From positions 3,534,001 through 3,598,000 of the forward strand of contig FSRV01000001.1 of assembly GCA_900142905.1 (NCBI GenBank): 64,000 nucleotides of DNA, written 5' to 3'. A program made the translations under genes and the position numbers. Below the pieces are notes generated by a model. The model was not told the origin of the DNA, made no database searches, and worked only from the letters and a program-made list of their open reading frames with translations. Source of the DNA: Burkholderia sp. GAS332. Lineage in GTDB: Bacteria; Pseudomonadota; Gammaproteobacteria; Burkholderiales; Burkholderiaceae. Of this stretch, positions 32,884-46,760 are shown in pieces; position 1 is the first letter of the stretch, and each line of letters starts with the position of its first letter.

Positions 32884-33906
32884 TTAGGCGGCGTGTGCAA
32901 CCGTCGTGGGCAAATCGAAAAAGCGTTGCGCGTTGGCGCCAAGAATCTTCACCTTGGCCGTGTCGCTCAGTTGCGGGTGATGGGCGACCAGGTCGCCGAT
33001 CTTTTGCTCGCCGAGCGGGAACGGATAGTCGGAGCCGAGCAGGACGTGGTCCTCACCCATCGTCTCGACCAGCAGGCGCAATGCACCCTGGTCGAACACG
33101 GCGCTATCCACGTAAAAGCGGTCGAGATACGACACCGGTGGATTGGGGCAATCCTCGCGCACGATGTCGCGTTGCTCCCACGCGTTTTGCACACGGCCGA
33201 GCAAGAACGCGAAGCTGCCACCGCCATGCGCGAAGCACAGCTTCAGCGATTTCGGAATCCGCTCGAATGCACCTGACAAAATCAACGACACCATGCTCAA
33301 TTGCGTTTCCGCCGGCATCGCGACGAGCCACGGCAGCATCCACTTCTTCATGCGGCCGTCGGTCATCATGTCCCACGGATGGACGAGCACCGGAATGCCG
33401 TCGTTCGCGCAGTGCGTGAGGAAAGTGACGAGATGTTCGTCGTCGAGATCGCGTGGGCCGAGGTGATTGCCGATCTGCACGCCGCGATGTCCTGCGCGAT
33501 GGGCACGCGTCGCCTCGCGACACGCGAGGTCGATGTCCTGCAGCGGCACTTGCGCGAGCGCCATTAGCCGGTGCGGCGCATACGCGCAAAGTTCGAGGGC
33601 GTGGTCGTTCATCCGCGCGGCCCAGTTGTGCGCGGCGGATGCATCGTAGCGATAGCCGAACATCACGGGCGTGGCGCACATCAGCTGGATGTCGACGCCG
33701 AGTGCGTCCATTTCAGCAATACGCGCGGCCGGATCCCACAGCGCGCGATACACCGGGCGAAAGCTTTTTTCGCCGGTCATGATCATGCCGCGTTCGCCAT
33801 CCGCGTCGATCTTGAGCCACGGCGCGTGTTCCGCGTCGAGGCGTGCGGCTTCTTCCCGCGCAATCGGCGGAAAGAAGTGGGAATGCATGTCGATTCGAAG
33901 TGTCAT
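32884..33906 (-). CDS. nbaD: 2-amino-3-carboxymuconate-6-semialdehyde decarboxylase (ACMSD)
   Basis: A 340-aa amidohydrolase-fold, metal-dependent decarboxylase that turns ACMS into 2-aminomuconate semialdehyde. Metal ligands are visible: DMHSHFFPP (HxH, residues 8 and 10), [18 protein letters not shown] and [12 protein letters not shown] (Asp). [25 protein letters not shown] is also typical of the family. It comes 15 bp after nbaC and 56 bp before kynU. It competes with spontaneous cyclisation of ACMS to quinolinate and so commits flux to degradation. The gene order matches the 2-nitrobenzoate/3-hydroxyanthranilate operon of Pseudomonas. Confidence 0.94.
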   Translation of the reverse strand: MTLRIDMHSHFFPPIAREEAARLDAEHAPWLKIDADGERGMIMTGEKSFRPVYRALWDPAARIAEMDALGVDIQLMCATPVMFGYRYDASAAHNWAARMNDHALELCAYAPHRLMALAQVPLQDIDLACREATRAHRAGHRGVQIGNHLGPRDLDDEHLVTFLTHCANDGIPVLVHPWDMMTDGRMKKWMLPWLVAMPAETQLSMVSLILSGAFERIPKSLKLCFAHGGGSFAFLLGRVQNAWEQRDIVREDCPNPPVSYLDRFYVDSAVFDQGALRLLVETMGEDHVLLGSDYPFPLGEQKIGDLVAHHPQLSDTAKVKILGANAQRFFDLPTTVAHAA

Positions 33907-33921
33907 CGTGATTCTGTATGT

Positions 33922-34906
<985 letters not shown>

Positions 34907-34910
<4 letters not shown>

Positions 34911-35680
34911 GAGAGTCGATAGGTGGTGAATTCGGTGCTGCCGAGGCCGTTGACGACGCAATGCACGTGCGCGTCGACGGGCAGCGGATGAGCGGCGGTG
35001 GCGGCGCCCGCCATGATCAGCGAGCCGGCCGGCAAGATCAGGCCGCTCTGCGCAATCAGGCGCGAGGCCTGCACGATCGAGCGCAACGGATCGCCAAGAA
35101 TCGCCGCGGTCGAGCCGGCTTGCACGATGCGGCCGTCGATGCGCATCGTCACGCCCGCATTGCGCAGGCCGTCGAAGCGTCGGGTCCACGGGCCGATCAC
35201 CAGCCCCGCGGACGAACAGTTATCGGCGACCACATCCTCGAGCGTGAATTTGAAATCGCGGTAGCGCGAATCGATGATCTCCATCGCGGGCGCCACCGCG
35301 TCCAGATAGCGTGACGCTTCCAGCATCGTCAACGGACGGTCGATCTCCCGGCTCGTCAGAAAGCAGACTTCCGGCTCGACACGTGGATGAATGAAACGAT
35401 CGAGCGCAACGCGGCCGCCGTCTTCATCGAGCATCGCGTCGGTCAGCCAGCCCCAGATCAGGCTATCGACGCCCATCTGGATCATCTTCGCGCGGCTCGT
35501 AAAACCGAGCTTCACGCCAACCATGCTCTCGCCACGATGAATGCGCCGCTCGATCGACGCGCGCTGAATCGCGTACGCATCATCCAGTGAAAACGGCGTG
35601 GACGCCGTGAGTTGCGCAATCGGTTCGGCGTGGCGCGCGGCGTCGTCGATACGTTCCGCAATAGCGTCGAGATCGATCAT
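34907..35680 (-). CDS. nbaG: 4-oxalocrotonate (2-oxo-3-hexenedioate) decarboxylase
   Basis: A 257-aa FAH-superfamily-like enzyme of the hydratase/decarboxylase group. Diagnostic parts are [27 protein letters not shown], the metal-binding [33 protein letters not shown] and the C-terminal [15 protein letters not shown]. It removes CO2 from 4-oxalocrotonate to give 2-oxopent-4-enoate, working in a complex with the hydratase (nbaH). Overlaps nbaI and nbaF by 4 bp on each side, implying translational coupling along this part of the operon. Confidence 0.92.
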
Positions 35681-36720
35681 GCGGCCGCCTTTTGCGCGAG
35701 TTCGCGTGCCTTCAGCATATCCAGCGCGACGTCGACGATCATGTCTTCCTGGCCACCGACCATACGGCGCTTGCCAAGCTCGACCATGATGTCGAACGCC
35801 GACAAGCCGTATTTCGCTGCGGCCGCTTCCGTGTGACGCAGGAAGCTCGAATACACGCCGGCGTAACCCAGCGCCAGCGTTTCACGATCCACGCGCACCG
35901 GCCGCTCCTGCAAGGGACGCACGATATCTTCCGCGGCGTCGATCAGTTTCTTCACATCGCAGCCGTGATTGAGCTTCATCCTGTCTACCGCGGCGATGAA
36001 CACTTCGAGCGGTGCATTGCCTGCGCCCGCCCCCATGCCGGTCAGCGATGCATCGATGCGGTCGCAACCATGTTCGAGCGCAACCACGGAATTCGCCACG
36101 CCCAGCGACAGATTGTGATGCGCGTGCATCCCCGTCTGCGTCGCGGGATCGAGCACGGCCTTGAAGGCATCGAAACGCTCGGCGACATCGCGCATGTTCA
36201 ACGCGCCGCCGGAATCGACCACATACACGCATTGCGCGCCGTAGTTTTCCATGAGCTTGGCCTGCTTCGCCAACGCATCCGGCGTGGTCATATGCGACAT
36301 CATCAGGAAGCCGACGGTGTCCATGCCGAGCGAACGTGCGTATTCGATATGCTGCTTTGAAATATCCGCTTCGGTGCAATGCGTGGCGATCCGTACGATG
36401 CGCGCGCCGGCGTCGTATGCCGCCCGCAGATCGTGGACGGTGCCGATACCGGGCAGCAACAGCGTCGCCACCTGCGCGCGTTTCACCGTACCGGCCACCG
36501 CTTCGATCCATTCAAGATCGGTATGTGCGCCGAAACCGTAATTGAAACTCGAACCCGAGAGACCATCGCCGTGCGCGACTTCGATACTGTCGACGCCGGC
36601 TTCATCGAGCGCTTGCGCAATCGCAACCGCATTGTCCAACGAGTACTGATGGCGGATCGCGTGCATACCGTCGCGCAGCGTCACGTCCGACACGTAGATT
36701 TTCTTCTTGCTATCGGTCAT
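35677..36720 (-). CDS. nbaI: 4-hydroxy-2-oxovalerate aldolase
   Basis: A 347-aa HMG-CoA-lyase-like TIM-barrel aldolase that cleaves 4-hydroxy-2-oxovalerate to pyruvate and acetaldehyde. The catalytic start [48 protein letters not shown] and the metal-binding [13 protein letters not shown] are characteristic. It overlaps the dehydrogenase gene nbaJ by 11 bp, as expected for the bifunctional aldolase-dehydrogenase complex that channels acetaldehyde. Length is normal. Confidence 0.95.
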   Translation of the reverse strand: MTDSKKKIYVSDVTLRDGMHAIRHQYSLDNAVAIAQALDEAGVDSIEVAHGDGLSGSSFNYGFGAHTDLEWIEAVAGTVKRAQVATLLLPGIGTVHDLRAAYDAGARIVRIATHCTEADISKQHIEYARSLGMDTVGFLMMSHMTTPDALAKQAKLMENYGAQCVYVVDSGGALNMRDVAERFDAFKAVLDPATQTGMHAHHNLSLGVANSVVALEHGCDRIDASLTGMGAGAGNAPLEVFIAAVDRMKLNHGCDVKKLIDAAEDIVRPLQERPVRVDRETLALGYAGVYSSFLRHTEAAAAKYGLSAFDIMVELGKRRMVGGQEDMIVDVALDMLKARELAQKAAA

Positions 36721-37690
36721 TGCGTCTTTCCTTTCGCGCTGTCACGCGGCTGGCCGCGATCTGTTCGGCCGCGGCCAGCGCCGCCGACGTCATGATGTCG
36801 AGATTGCCCGCATACGAAGGCAGATAATGCGCGGCACCCTCCACTTCGAGGAACACGCTCACCTTCAGACCCGCGCGGCGCTCGTTCGCGTGCAAGGCGA
36901 GCGGGTTCGCCGCCGTATAACGGTCGAACTGCACGGCCTGCTTCAGCCGATAGCCGGGCACGTAGCTCGCCACCGCCGCGACCATCGCATGAATCGAGCT
37001 TTCGATTTCATCGGTATCGGCGTCTTCTTCGGTCAGGCAGTAGACGGTGTCGCGCATCATCAGCGGCGGCTCGGCCGGATTGAGCACGATGATCGCCTTG
37101 CCGCGCGCCGCGCCGCCGACGGTTTCGATCGCCTTCGAGGTGGTCTCGGTGAATTCGTCGATATTGGCACGTGTGCCCGGGCCTGCCGAACGGCTGGCAA
37201 TCGACGCGACGATTTCGGCGTACCGCACCGGCGCAACACGAGAGACGGCGTGGACGATGGGGATGGTCGCCTGACCACCGCACGTGACCATGTTCAGGTT
37301 AGGCGCGTCGAGATGCGCGAACAGATTCACCACCGGCACCACGAACGGCCCGATGGCGGCCGGTGTCAGATCGATCACGGTGATGCCGTGTTCACGCAGC
37401 ACCGCAGCATGACGGTGATGCGCGCCTGCCGAGGTCGCATCGAATGCGATGCGGATGTCGCCGAAGTTCGGCATGCTCACGAGGCCCTCGATCCCCTGCG
37501 CCGTGGTCGGCACGCCGAGCCGTTCGGCGCGCGCCAGACCGTCCGACGCTGGATCGATGCCGACCATCGCGCCCATTTCAAGGTGCTTCGCGTTGCGCAA
37601 CACCTTGATCATCAGATCGGTGCCGATGTTGCCGGAGCCGATGATGGCGACGGCCTGCTTGTCTTGTTGATTGTCGTACTTATCGTGCAT
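36710..37690 (-). CDS. nbaJ: Acetaldehyde dehydrogenase (acylating)
   Basis: A protein of about 326 aa that oxidises acetaldehyde to acetyl-CoA with NAD+ and CoA. The Rossmann motif is [18 protein letters not shown] and the catalytic Cys lies in [18 protein letters not shown]. It forms a channelling complex with the aldolase nbaI. A GTG at 37705 overlapping the hydratase stop (GTGA) would add five residues; the ATG at 37690 has GGGAA upstream, so the start is not settled. The C terminus is Lys/Arg-rich. Confidence 0.93.
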   Translation of the reverse strand: MHDKYDNQQDKQAVAIIGSGNIGTDLMIKVLRNAKHLEMGAMVGIDPASDGLARAERLGVPTTAQGIEGLVSMPNFGDIRIAFDATSAGAHHRHAAVLREHGITVIDLTPAAIGPFVVPVVNLFAHLDAPNLNMVTCGGQATIPIVHAVSRVAPVRYAEIVASIASRSAGPGTRANIDEFTETTSKAIETVGGAARGKAIIVLNPAEPPLMMRDTVYCLTEEDADTDEIESSIHAMVAAVASYVPGYRLKQAVQFDRYTAANPLALHANERRAGLKVSVFLEVEGAAHYLPSYAGNLDIMTSAALAAAEQIAASRVTARKERRNDR

Positions 37691-37701
37691 GTCGTTCCCG
37701 G

Positions 37702-38523
37702 TCACGATGCGGATTCAGGGTGGTGGGCAAAACTCGCGCTCACGGAGCCGAGTCCTTCGATATGGGCAGTGAAAACGTCGCCGGCAGTCACGCCGACCAT
37801 CGGGCCGAGCGCGCCGGTCAGCACGATATCGCCCGCCTTCAGCGGCGCACCGACACGGGTCATCGTGTTGGCGAGCCACACGGCGGCGTAAAACGGATTG
37901 CCGAGGCACGCCGCGCCAACGCCGACGCTCACCTGATCGCCGCGCCGCTCCATGACCATGCCGCAGTTGATGGCGTCGAAAGCATCGAGTTTGACGGGGC
38001 GATTGCCGAGCACGAACAGACCGCTCGATGCGTTATCGGCCACCGTGTCCGTCAAGCGGATATCCCAGTTGGCAATCCGGCTGCCGACGATCTCGATGGC
38101 GGGCAACGCATAAGCTGTTGCGCCGATCAGGTCGGCAATCGTGTGGCGTTCGTGCGGCAGATCGTGCGCGAGTACCAGCGCGATTTCCGCTTCCACTTTG
38201 GGCTGCTGCGTGCGCGACATTACGATCTCTTCGCCGTCGGCAATCGACATATCGTCGAATAGCATGCCGAAATCCGGTTGATCGACGCCGAGTTGCGCTT
38301 GCACGGCTTTCGACGTGAGGCCGATCTTGCGGCCCACCAGACGGCGGCCGCTTGCGAGCTTGCGTTCGGTGTTCAGACGCTGCACCGCGTAAGCGGCTTC
38401 GAGCGCGTCACCGCCGAGTTCCGCGATGGCGGTTCGCACCGGCGCGACTGGCACGCCATTCTGCTGCGCCTGCCACAACGCATAAGCGATCTGCTGAGCA
38501 GCGTTAAGGTCGAGTTCGCTCAT
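37702..38523 (-). CDS. nbaH: 2-oxopent-4-enoate hydratase
   Basis: A 273-aa MhpD-like hydratase adding water to 2-oxopent-4-enoate. Typical segments are [43 protein letters not shown] (metal ligands), [12 protein letters not shown] and [11 protein letters not shown]. The start at 38523 overlaps the nbaE stop (ATGA); a longer reading would run inside nbaE. It is homologous to nbaG in the same operon, and the two enzymes usually associate. Confidence 0.94.
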   Translation of the reverse strand: MSELDLNAAQQIAYALWQAQQNGVPVAPVRTAIAELGGDALEAAYAVQRLNTERKLASGRRLVGRKIGLTSKAVQAQLGVDQPDFGMLFDDMSIADGEEIVMSRTQQPKVEAEIALVLAHDLPHERHTIADLIGATAYALPAIEIVGSRIANWDIRLTDTVADNASSGLFVLGNRPVKLDAFDAINCGMVMERRGDQVSVGVGAACLGNPFYAAVWLANTMTRVGAPLKAGDIVLTGALGPMVGVTAGDVFTAHIEGLGSVSASFAHHPESAS

Positions 38524-40010
38524 GCGATCCTCACGCAAACGTTGGTCAGTTCCGAATAGAAATCCAGCGAATGACGCCCGCCTTCACGACCGATGCCCGA
38601 GAGTTTGGTGCCGCCGAACGGTGTGCGCAGATCGCGCACGAACCAGGCATTGACCCACACGATGCCGGTTTCGATCTGCCGCGCCACGCGATGGCCGCGC
38701 GAGAGTTGCGTCGTCCAGATGCTCGCGGCGAGTCCGTAAGCGCTGTCGTTCACGCGGCCGATCACTTCGTCTTCGCTATCGAACGGCGCAATGTGGCAGA
38801 CAGGTCCGAAGATTTCTTCCTTGACGCAGCGTGCATCGTCGGACAGACCGGTCCAGATCGTCGGCGTCACGAACGCGCCTTGATCGCGCTCGTCGCCGAA
38901 TTGCGGAACCCTGCCGCCGGTCACGACGGTTGCACCCTCTTCGACTGCCAGGCGGAAATACGACAGCACTTTCTCGCGATGACCACGTGAGATCAGCGGG
39001 CCCATCGTGGTAGAGGGATCGTCTGGGGCGCCGACTTGCAGCGCCTCGGTTTTTTCCTTCAACGCGGCAACGAAGCGTTCGAAGATCGGCCGCTCGACGT
39101 ACACACGTTCGCTGCACAGACAAACTTGCCCGGCGTTCGTGAAGCTCGACTTCAACACGCCGGCGACGGCAGCATCGAAGTCCGCATCGGCGAACACCAC
39201 GGCTGCGTTCTTACCACCGAGTTCGAACGAAATTTCTTTCACGCCGTCAGCGACGGTCTTCATGATCGTGCTACCGGTACGCGATTCACCGGTGAACGTG
39301 ATCGCGCTGATGTCCGGATGACGCGTGAGGAATTCGCCGGCCGCATTCGGCCCGTGACCATGGATCAGGTTGAACACGCCGGGCGGCAGGCCGATGTCGT
39401 GCATGACTTCGGCGAGCAGCGTGGCTGTACTGGGTGTTTCTTCCGAGGGCTTGGCGACGACGCAATTGCCCATCGCGAGGGCCGGCGCGACTTTCCACGT
39501 GAACAGCAACAGCGGCAGATTCCACGGCGAGATGATGCCGACCACGCCGAGCGGTTTGCGCGTGACGTAGTTGATCAGTTCGCTGCCGTCGGCTGCGTGC
39601 GTGTCGAAGAACTCGCTGTGCGCGGTGCGGATGAGATCCGCGAAGGTGCGGAAGTTCGCGATACCGCGAGCGATGTCGAGCTTGCGGGCTTGCTCGAGTG
39701 GGCGGCCGGTGTCGGCCACTTCTGCCGCGACGAAATCCTCGAAACGGGCTTGTATGCCGTCGGCGATTTTATGGAGCCAGTCGGCTCGCTCAGCCGGCTT
39801 GGTGTTTCGCCAGCCGGCGCGTTGGGCGCCGGTTGCGGCGCGGACGGCGGCATCGACGGTTGCGACGTCGGCTTCGCAGACTTGCGCGAGTTCGCGGCCG
39901 TCGACGGGGCTGATGTTGGGGAATGTGGTAGCAGTTGCGATGAATTCGCCGTTGACGTAGTGGCGAAGTAAGGGTTGAGCGCGCTGCGCGGCGTCCGGGG
40001 TGAGGGTCAC
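38520..40010 (-). CDS. nbaE: 2-aminomuconate semialdehyde dehydrogenase
   Basis: A 496-aa aldehyde dehydrogenase. The NAD-site segment is [25 protein letters not shown], catalytic Glu is in [13 protein letters not shown] and catalytic Cys in [15 protein letters not shown]; the adjacent second Cys is common in hydroxymuconic/aminomuconic semialdehyde enzymes. [14 protein letters not shown] follows. The start is GTG at 40010, with AGGAGACG upstream; no in-frame ATG is nearby. It leads the operon nbaE-H-J-I-G-F-C-D-kynU-permease. No regulator gene is adjacent. Confidence 0.93.
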   Translation of the reverse strand: MTLTPDAAQRAQPLLRHYVNGEFIATATTFPNISPVDGRELAQVCEADVATVDAAVRAATGAQRAGWRNTKPAERADWLHKIADGIQARFEDFVAAEVADTGRPLEQARKLDIARGIANFRTFADLIRTAHSEFFDTHAADGSELINYVTRKPLGVVGIISPWNLPLLLFTWKVAPALAMGNCVVAKPSEETPSTATLLAEVMHDIGLPPGVFNLIHGHGPNAAGEFLTRHPDISAITFTGESRTGSTIMKTVADGVKEISFELGGKNAAVVFADADFDAAVAGVLKSSFTNAGQVCLCSERVYVERPIFERFVAALKEKTEALQVGAPDDPSTTMGPLISRGHREKVLSYFRLAVEEGATVVTGGRVPQFGDERDQGAFVTPTIWTGLSDDARCVKEEIFGPVCHIAPFDSEDEVIGRVNDSAYGLAASIWTTQLSRGHRVARQIETGIVWVNAWFVRDLRTPFGGTKLSGIGREGGRHSLDFYSELTNVCVRIA

Positions 40011-40125
40011 AACGTCTCCTGCTCGATTGAGGTGTTCGCAGGAGTCTAAAGGGGGGGGGTCGCGGGGCGATAATCAAAGATTGGGTGGTGGGTATGCCAA
40101 TGCGGAATACCAGAGAGGGATTTTT

Positions 40126-40152
40126 TTTGCCTTAGGCGGCGGCAATGGTGGT
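40126..40152. repeat. Isolated fragment of a TTTTTTGCCTT(T/A)GGCGGCGGC motif
   Basis: The stretch TTTTTTTTGCCTTAGGCGGC matches the motif flanking elements A (14269-14290) and B (29077-29100). It lies in the 260-bp gap between nbaE and the ferritin-like gene, which otherwise holds no gene. It looks like a remnant of the same repeat family. Confidence 0.5.
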
Positions 40153-40272
40153 CTGCCCGCGCAAAAGCATACTCATGCCGGCGCGGGAAACATCCAGACC
40201 CGCCCCCCGACGGCACCGCTCATAAGAGGCGCGACAGCCACCAATACCAAGCCCCGCCGCTCTCGCGCATCG

Positions 40273-40695
40273 TTACTCGCGGCCTTCGAGCAGATCCGCC
40301 ATATCGTCCGCATGCTCTTCTTCGACCGCGAGAATCTCTTCGAACATCCGGCGCGTCGTCACGTCCTTCTCGCCGAGATAGCGCACAATCTCGCGATACG
40401 TATCGATCGCAATACGCTCGGCGATCAGATTCTCGCGGATCATGTCCGTCAGGTCGCCACCTTCCTTGTACTCCGAATGCGAGCGCGTCTTCAGACCGTC
40501 CGGTGCAAAATCCGGCTCGCCGCCAAGCTGCACGATGCGCTCGGCGATGAGGTCGGCGTGTTCCTGCTCCTCCGCCGCATGCTCCGCGAATTCGGCAGCC
40601 ACGGCCTCGGAGTTGATGCCCTTGGCCATGAAATGATGCCGTTTAAGCTGTTGAAGCAAACCCGAAGCGACCCGCACCCTCTCAATTGGCGACAA
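40273..40695 (-). pseudogene. Bacterioferritin-like gene, apparently 5'-truncated
   Basis: The C-terminal ~125 residues match the Burkholderia ferritin-like/bacterioferritin group: LKRHHFMAKGINSEAVAAEF, EHAAEEQEHADLIAERIVQLGG, NLIAERIAIDTYREIVRYLG and ILAVEEEHADDMADLL, with di-iron-type Glu/His residues of helices B-D. Normal members are ~170 aa and start with a helix A carrying LLNEALATELVCVLRYKRH. Here that part is replaced by unrelated sequence (VRVASGLLQQ) reached only from a TTG at 40695; the first ATG is at 40629. Helix A and its iron ligand are missing, so a working ferroxidase is unlikely. No helix-A remnant was found in other frames upstream. Confidence 0.6.
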
Positions 40696-40895
40696 TCAAC
40701 GGCGGCTGGGCGCCTCACGGCGCCTTGCAATGCAATATCTCCACAGCCCGTCGCGAGAAACTGCGGCGAGCTCTTTTTTTGACCAGACTCACAAACATAG
40801 CGGCAATCCGGTCACGTGGATCGCTGCTATGTCCTCCCTGAGACTGTCGCTTATTGTTTATGTCGCGTGCTGTGCACGCATGCTGGTTCGCGAGT

Positions 40896-41693
40896 TTATT
40901 GGCCCGTCAGTGTGTTCGACAACTCAATGCTCGGCGTGCTGGTGTTGCCGTTCTGCGCGACCAGAAGATGGATCTGGCCCGGCACGAGTTGGCTCAGTGC
41001 ACCGCCGATCGGCACTGACGTCACCAGCCAGTCGGCGTTGTTCGACAGCGAGAAAGATGGCGACTGGAAGATTGGCGTCTTACTGCCCGCCACCGTCGCG
41101 ATCAGCACATATTGGCCGCCGGACACGTAGATCGAATCCTGGCCGCTTGCCGGCACCGCGTTCTTGAACGCCATGCCCGCCATCGTCGGGCTGGCGTTGG
41201 TGATGTCGGTGCTGGTTGCCTGGACCAGATACAGGTCGAGGTTGGTCGCGTTAGCGGATGCATTGAAGCCACGCAGGCGCGCGCTGTTGGACAGCAGGCC
41301 CTTGTCGAACGGGTCGTCGATCAGGCCGATATCCGGCGCCGTCAGGCCGGGCAAAGCCAGCACGGTGTAGTCGTGGCCCTTCGCCACATCGGGGAAACTA
41401 CCGCTCGCCAGCGCGGTCGTCGTGCCGGTGTCCGAGTATGCAACCGTGGTCGCCCCTGTGTTGATGTTGGTGAAGTTCGTCACCCCCTTATAGCTGATGT
41501 TCGTCTGTCCCGAGGGCGCGGTGCCGTTCACGAGGAAGTCGACGGCCGGGCCGCTGGGAATCGCGTGGATGAAGTGGATCTCCGGATTCGTCAGCCCGAG
41601 TTCCTTGCCTACGTCGCTGGAGCCGCCGCCACCGCACGCGCTTAAAACGGATGTGACCGCAACCACAGCCGCCATGGTTCGAATTGTTTTCAT
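40896..41693 (-). CDS. DUF4397 domain lipoprotein
   Basis: A 265-aa lipoprotein: MKTIRTMAAVVAVTSVLSACGGGGSS gives lipobox LSAC followed by a Gly-rich linker. The repeats IHFIHAIPSGPAVDFLVNGT and LRGFNASANATNLDLYLVQ are the two beta-sandwich modules of DUF4397, a family of unknown function. The start ATG at 41693 has AAGGA nine bases upstream; longer frames are not credible. It stands alone, with a ~200-bp gap to the ferritin remnant and a 360-bp gap to the FadH gene in which I see no other gene. Confidence 0.82.
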   Translation of the reverse strand: MKTIRTMAAVVAVTSVLSACGGGGSSDVGKELGLTNPEIHFIHAIPSGPAVDFLVNGTAPSGQTNISYKGVTNFTNINTGATTVAYSDTGTTTALASGSFPDVAKGHDYTVLALPGLTAPDIGLIDDPFDKGLLSNSARLRGFNASANATNLDLYLVQATSTDITNASPTMAGMAFKNAVPASGQDSIYVSGGQYVLIATVAGSKTPIFQSPSFSLSNNADWLVTSVPIGGALSQLVPGQIHLLVAQNGNTSTPSIELSNTLTGQ

Positions 41694-42010
41694 TGTGCTC
41701 ATCCTTATTTTTTTGGGCCCACGACCCGTTAATTTGCGGGCGCTCCGCTTCGTGCGTCGCGCCGCCTGGAAACCCGGTTCGCGGATCATTGGAACGGTTC
41801 CAGGCCGGCTCTCTGAAATGAACCGCCCTCGTCTATCCCTGCTGTTCATCGCGCCGGTTCTTGTCGGCAGCGCGGTCCGTGTCGATGGACGCTGGTCTTC
41901 AGCAAAGCTTGTGCCGGAGGGTTAGATATGGCTTAAGGCACCTGAAGAATGGCTCACGGAGCAACGAGTTGCGTGGATTAGAATTTTTCCTCGGCGGGTT
42001 GGCCCAATGA

Positions 42011-44128
<2,118 letters not shown>

Positions 44129-44226
44129 CCCACCGGGGAGCGGAGGTGGCCGCTGCGCGCTGAAGCAGCGCAAAACGGAAAACGGCGAACTGGCTATGTG
44201 CAGCTAACAGCAAGCCGCCGCCCTCC

Positions 44227-45156
44227 TCAGGCGAGGCCCTTCTTCCGGTAATCGAACCAGAACGACAGGCCCACGCTGGCCAGAATCACGATCGTCGCGA
44301 TCACGGTCGAATGCGTGACCGGCTCGCCGAGCAACAGCGCACCGAGCGCCACCGCGACGACCGGATTCACATACATGCAGCTGCTGGCGATGATCGGACT
44401 CGTATGCCGGATCAAAAAACCGTACGCGACATAGGCGGCCATCGTCCCGATCAGCATCAGGTACACGAAGGCCAGCACCGGCAGAAAATGCACCTCCATC
44501 ATCCGCTCGCCCGTCACGACGGCGACCATCGTCGACATCGCGCCGCCGAGGCCGATCTGCAGCGACGTCGACAGGAACAGGTCCGACGGCAGCTTCAGCC
44601 GCCCGGCCAGGTGCGCGCCGCCGGCCCAGAAAAGCGCCCCACACAGGATCGCCAGGCTGCCGCCGGCGGATCCCGGCGCGCTGTCGCCGTGACTCAGGAT
44701 TGCGATACCCACCAGCCCGAGGCCGACCGCAAACCACTCGCCTCGGCCGATCTTGCGCCCCGCCACCGCCGCGATCACCGTCGCGAACAGCGGCACGGTC
44801 GCGACCATCACGGCCGCGGTGCCGGTGCCGACGGTGCGCATGCCGTAGGCCAGCATGCCGCTCGACAAGCCGACCAGCATCGTGCCGACAATGCCGGCAT
44901 TGCGGATTTCAGCCACGCTCGGCCAGACCGGCTTGCGGCGCGCCGAGAAAATGAAAAGCCCTATCCCGGCAAACAGATTGCGCAGCCCCGAGAGCAGCAA
45001 GGGCGGAAACGAACCAAGCGCGACATGCACGGCGAGATAGGTCGAGCCCCACACGAGATAGACGACGGCGAGCGCGAGCGCGATCTGTCCATTGCGCGAC
45101 TGCGGCAAACGGATCGGGAAACCACTCGGGAAACGGCTTGGAAGTTGCGGCGACAT
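44227..45156 (-). CDS. EamA/DMT-family transporter (YedA/RhaT type)
   Basis: A 309-aa inner-membrane protein with ten predicted helices in two EamA halves: LALAVVYLVWGSTYLAVHVAL begins the first, and SLAILCGALFWAGGAHLAGRL the second. GLRNLFAGIGLFIFSARRKP and PVVAVALGALLLGEPVTHSTV are typical. The ATG at 45156 (MSPQL) removes a long low-quality extension. These carriers export amino acids or other small metabolites; substrate unknown. It converges with fadH. The 45157-45430 stretch upstream has no gene. Confidence 0.85.
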   Translation of the reverse strand: MSPQLPSRFPSGFPIRLPQSRNGQIALALAVVYLVWGSTYLAVHVALGSFPPLLLSGLRNLFAGIGLFIFSARRKPVWPSVAEIRNAGIVGTMLVGLSSGMLAYGMRTVGTGTAAVMVATVPLFATVIAAVAGRKIGRGEWFAVGLGLVGIAILSHGDSAPGSAGGSLAILCGALFWAGGAHLAGRLKLPSDLFLSTSLQIGLGGAMSTMVAVVTGERMMEVHFLPVLAFVYLMLIGTMAAYVAYGFLIRHTSPIIASSCMYVNPVVAVALGALLLGEPVTHSTVIATIVILASVGLSFWFDYRKKGLA

Positions 45157-45437
45157 GCGTTCAACCCGCCCATGCCGCTCGAGGTGCTGCGCCCCCGCTG
45201 AAAACCCGGTATCGGGATGGCGGACGCCGCATCGGCGATGCGGTCTGACGGGCGAGGCTGGCGGACATGTCGGTGGAACGGAAGGACGAAAAATGGCCAA
45301 TGGGGCCACAACGCCGCGGCGATCGATGAAAATCGATCCGCGGCTGACACGCGCCAAAGGTTCGACGCGCATCGCATTATGCAGTAAGCACCCACCGGGC
45401 AGTTTGAAAGAATCGTAACTTTTTGCGTGCCTGCAAC

Positions 45438-45470
45438 AAAAAGCCGGGGACGTTTCCCCGGCTTTGGACT
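45438..45470 (-). terminator. Rho-independent terminator after the MXKDX gene
   Basis: AAAGCCGGGGA..TTCCCCGGCTTT forms an 11-12-bp stem at about 45440-45465. Read on the minus strand it is followed by TTTTTG, so it ends the operon whose last gene stops at 45521. Confidence 0.8.
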
Positions 45471-45520
45471 CGCCCGTGACACCGGCGCTGAAACTATGCA
45501 ACCGGCATCATCGGCGACGC

Positions 45521-45769
45521 TCAGTTGGCCATTGCGCCCGACGCTTCGTGCTTCATGCCCATCGCGTCACTACCCTTTTTCATGGTGTCCTTCTTCATCG
45601 TGTCCTTTTTCATGCTGTCCTTCGACATGGTGTCTTTGGACATCGAATCCTTCGACATCGTGTCCTTGGACATTGCATCGTTGGACATGGCGCCGCTTGC
45701 CTGCGCGAACGCGGCGCCGCCGCTGGTGAGGAGGGCGACGGCCAGTGCTGCGATTGCGAACTTTTTCAT
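45521..45769 (-). CDS. Pentapeptide MXKDX-repeat periplasmic Met-rich protein
   Basis: An 82-aa protein with signal peptide MKKFAIAALAVALLTSGGAAFAQ. The mature part is about eight pentapeptides of form M-[S/K]-K-D-[T/S] (MSKDTMSKDSMSKD and similar), then MGMKHEASGAMAN. This is the MXKDX-repeat family. The dense, exposed Met residues suit oxidant scavenging. In Azospira a comparable periplasmic Met-rich peptide (MrpX) is oxidised by hypochlorite and repaired by a YedY enzyme. Here the gene follows a YedY-like gene by 121 bp, supporting the same role. GGAGTCATCCC precedes the ATG at 45769. Confidence 0.85.
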   Translation of the reverse strand: MKKFAIAALAVALLTSGGAAFAQASGAMSNDAMSKDTMSKDSMSKDTMSKDSMKKDTMKKDTMKKGSDAMGMKHEASGAMAN

Positions 45770-45890
45770 GGGATGACTCCGTTTCGTTATGGATGAATCT
45801 GAACCGGCTTCCAGGGGGTGCCGGGGTATTTCCGAAGCTTCTGCCGCCCGGGGTCGCGCGTGCGGTCTGGCACGCGCCGACCCGCGCGCG

Positions 45891-46694
45891 TCAGGAGCCT
45901 CCGAACCAGTTGTAGCCCTGGTCGACCCAATAGCCGCCGGGATACGTGTTGGTGACGAACATCTCGACAATGTGTTTCGGGTTCTTGTAGCCGAGCTTGG
46001 TCGGCATACGCAGCTTCATCGGGAAGCCGTATTTCGCGGGCAGACGCTCGCCGTCGTATTCGAAGGTCAGGAGCGTTTGCGGATGCAGCGCCGTCGGCAT
46101 GTCGATGCTTTCGTAGTAGTCGTCGGCGCATTTGAAGCCGACGTACTTCGCACTTGTGTCCGCGCCGATGCGCCGCAGAAAATCGGCAAACGGCGTGCCG
46201 CCCCAGCGGCCGATCGCGCTCCACCCTTCCACGCAGATATGCCGCGTGATCTGCTCGGCATGCGGCAGCGCGTACAACTCGGGCAAGGTCCAGACGCGCT
46301 GACCGGTGACGAGGCCGCTGATCTTCAGCTTGTAGTCGGAAGCGTCGACATCGGGGACGTCTTCGATACCGTAGAACGCGTTGAACGGGAAGGGTCGCGT
46401 GATCTGTGCTTCGGTGTAGGTCGGCGCGAGTTGCTTCGGATCGAACAGGGCGGCTTGCGCGCGGTCATTCAGGCGCGACACGGCCGTCAGGAATGCGTTG
46501 ACCGAATCGTTGTCGGTGAGCGAGCAGCCGGTCAGCATCGACAGGCCGCCGAGCGTCAGAAGCCGCTTGCCGAACAGGCGTCGCGACGGCATCGCGAGTT
46601 CGCGCCGGGCGTCGATCAGGATCGATTCGCGGTCAAGCTTATTGTCGAGCATAGAGGCGGGCTTTCGATCGGGTTGAGTAGCGGGCTTGGTCAT
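45891..46694 (-). CDS. YedY/MsrP-like molybdopterin-dependent oxidoreductase
   Basis: A 267-aa enzyme of the sulfite-oxidase fold. An exported N terminus (SRRLFGKRLLTLGGLSMLTGCSL) has a twin Arg and a lipobox-like Cys. The molybdopterin-ligating Cys is in ITRHICVEGWSAIGRWGGTPFADFL. YKLKISGLVTGQRVWTLPEL and the C-terminal KLGYKNPKHIVEMFVTN are family features. E. coli MsrP reduces methionine sulfoxide in periplasmic proteins with electrons from a haem membrane subunit. Here the partner is the cytochrome b gene 66 bp upstream, and the Met-rich MXKDX protein downstream is the likely client. Confidence 0.85.
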   Translation of the reverse strand: MTKPATQPDRKPASMLDNKLDRESILIDARRELAMPSRRLFGKRLLTLGGLSMLTGCSLTDNDSVNAFLTAVSRLNDRAQAALFDPKQLAPTYTEAQITRPFPFNAFYGIEDVPDVDASDYKLKISGLVTGQRVWTLPELYALPHAEQITRHICVEGWSAIGRWGGTPFADFLRRIGADTSAKYVGFKCADDYYESIDMPTALHPQTLLTFEYDGERLPAKYGFPMKLRMPTKLGYKNPKHIVEMFVTNTYPGGYWVDQGYNWFGGS

Positions 46695-46760
46695 GATTCG
46701 ATGTCCTTAAGCTTTGCGTCTCGGTGTGTCCATGTGCGCGTGCAGGCATGCATCTGCGGC

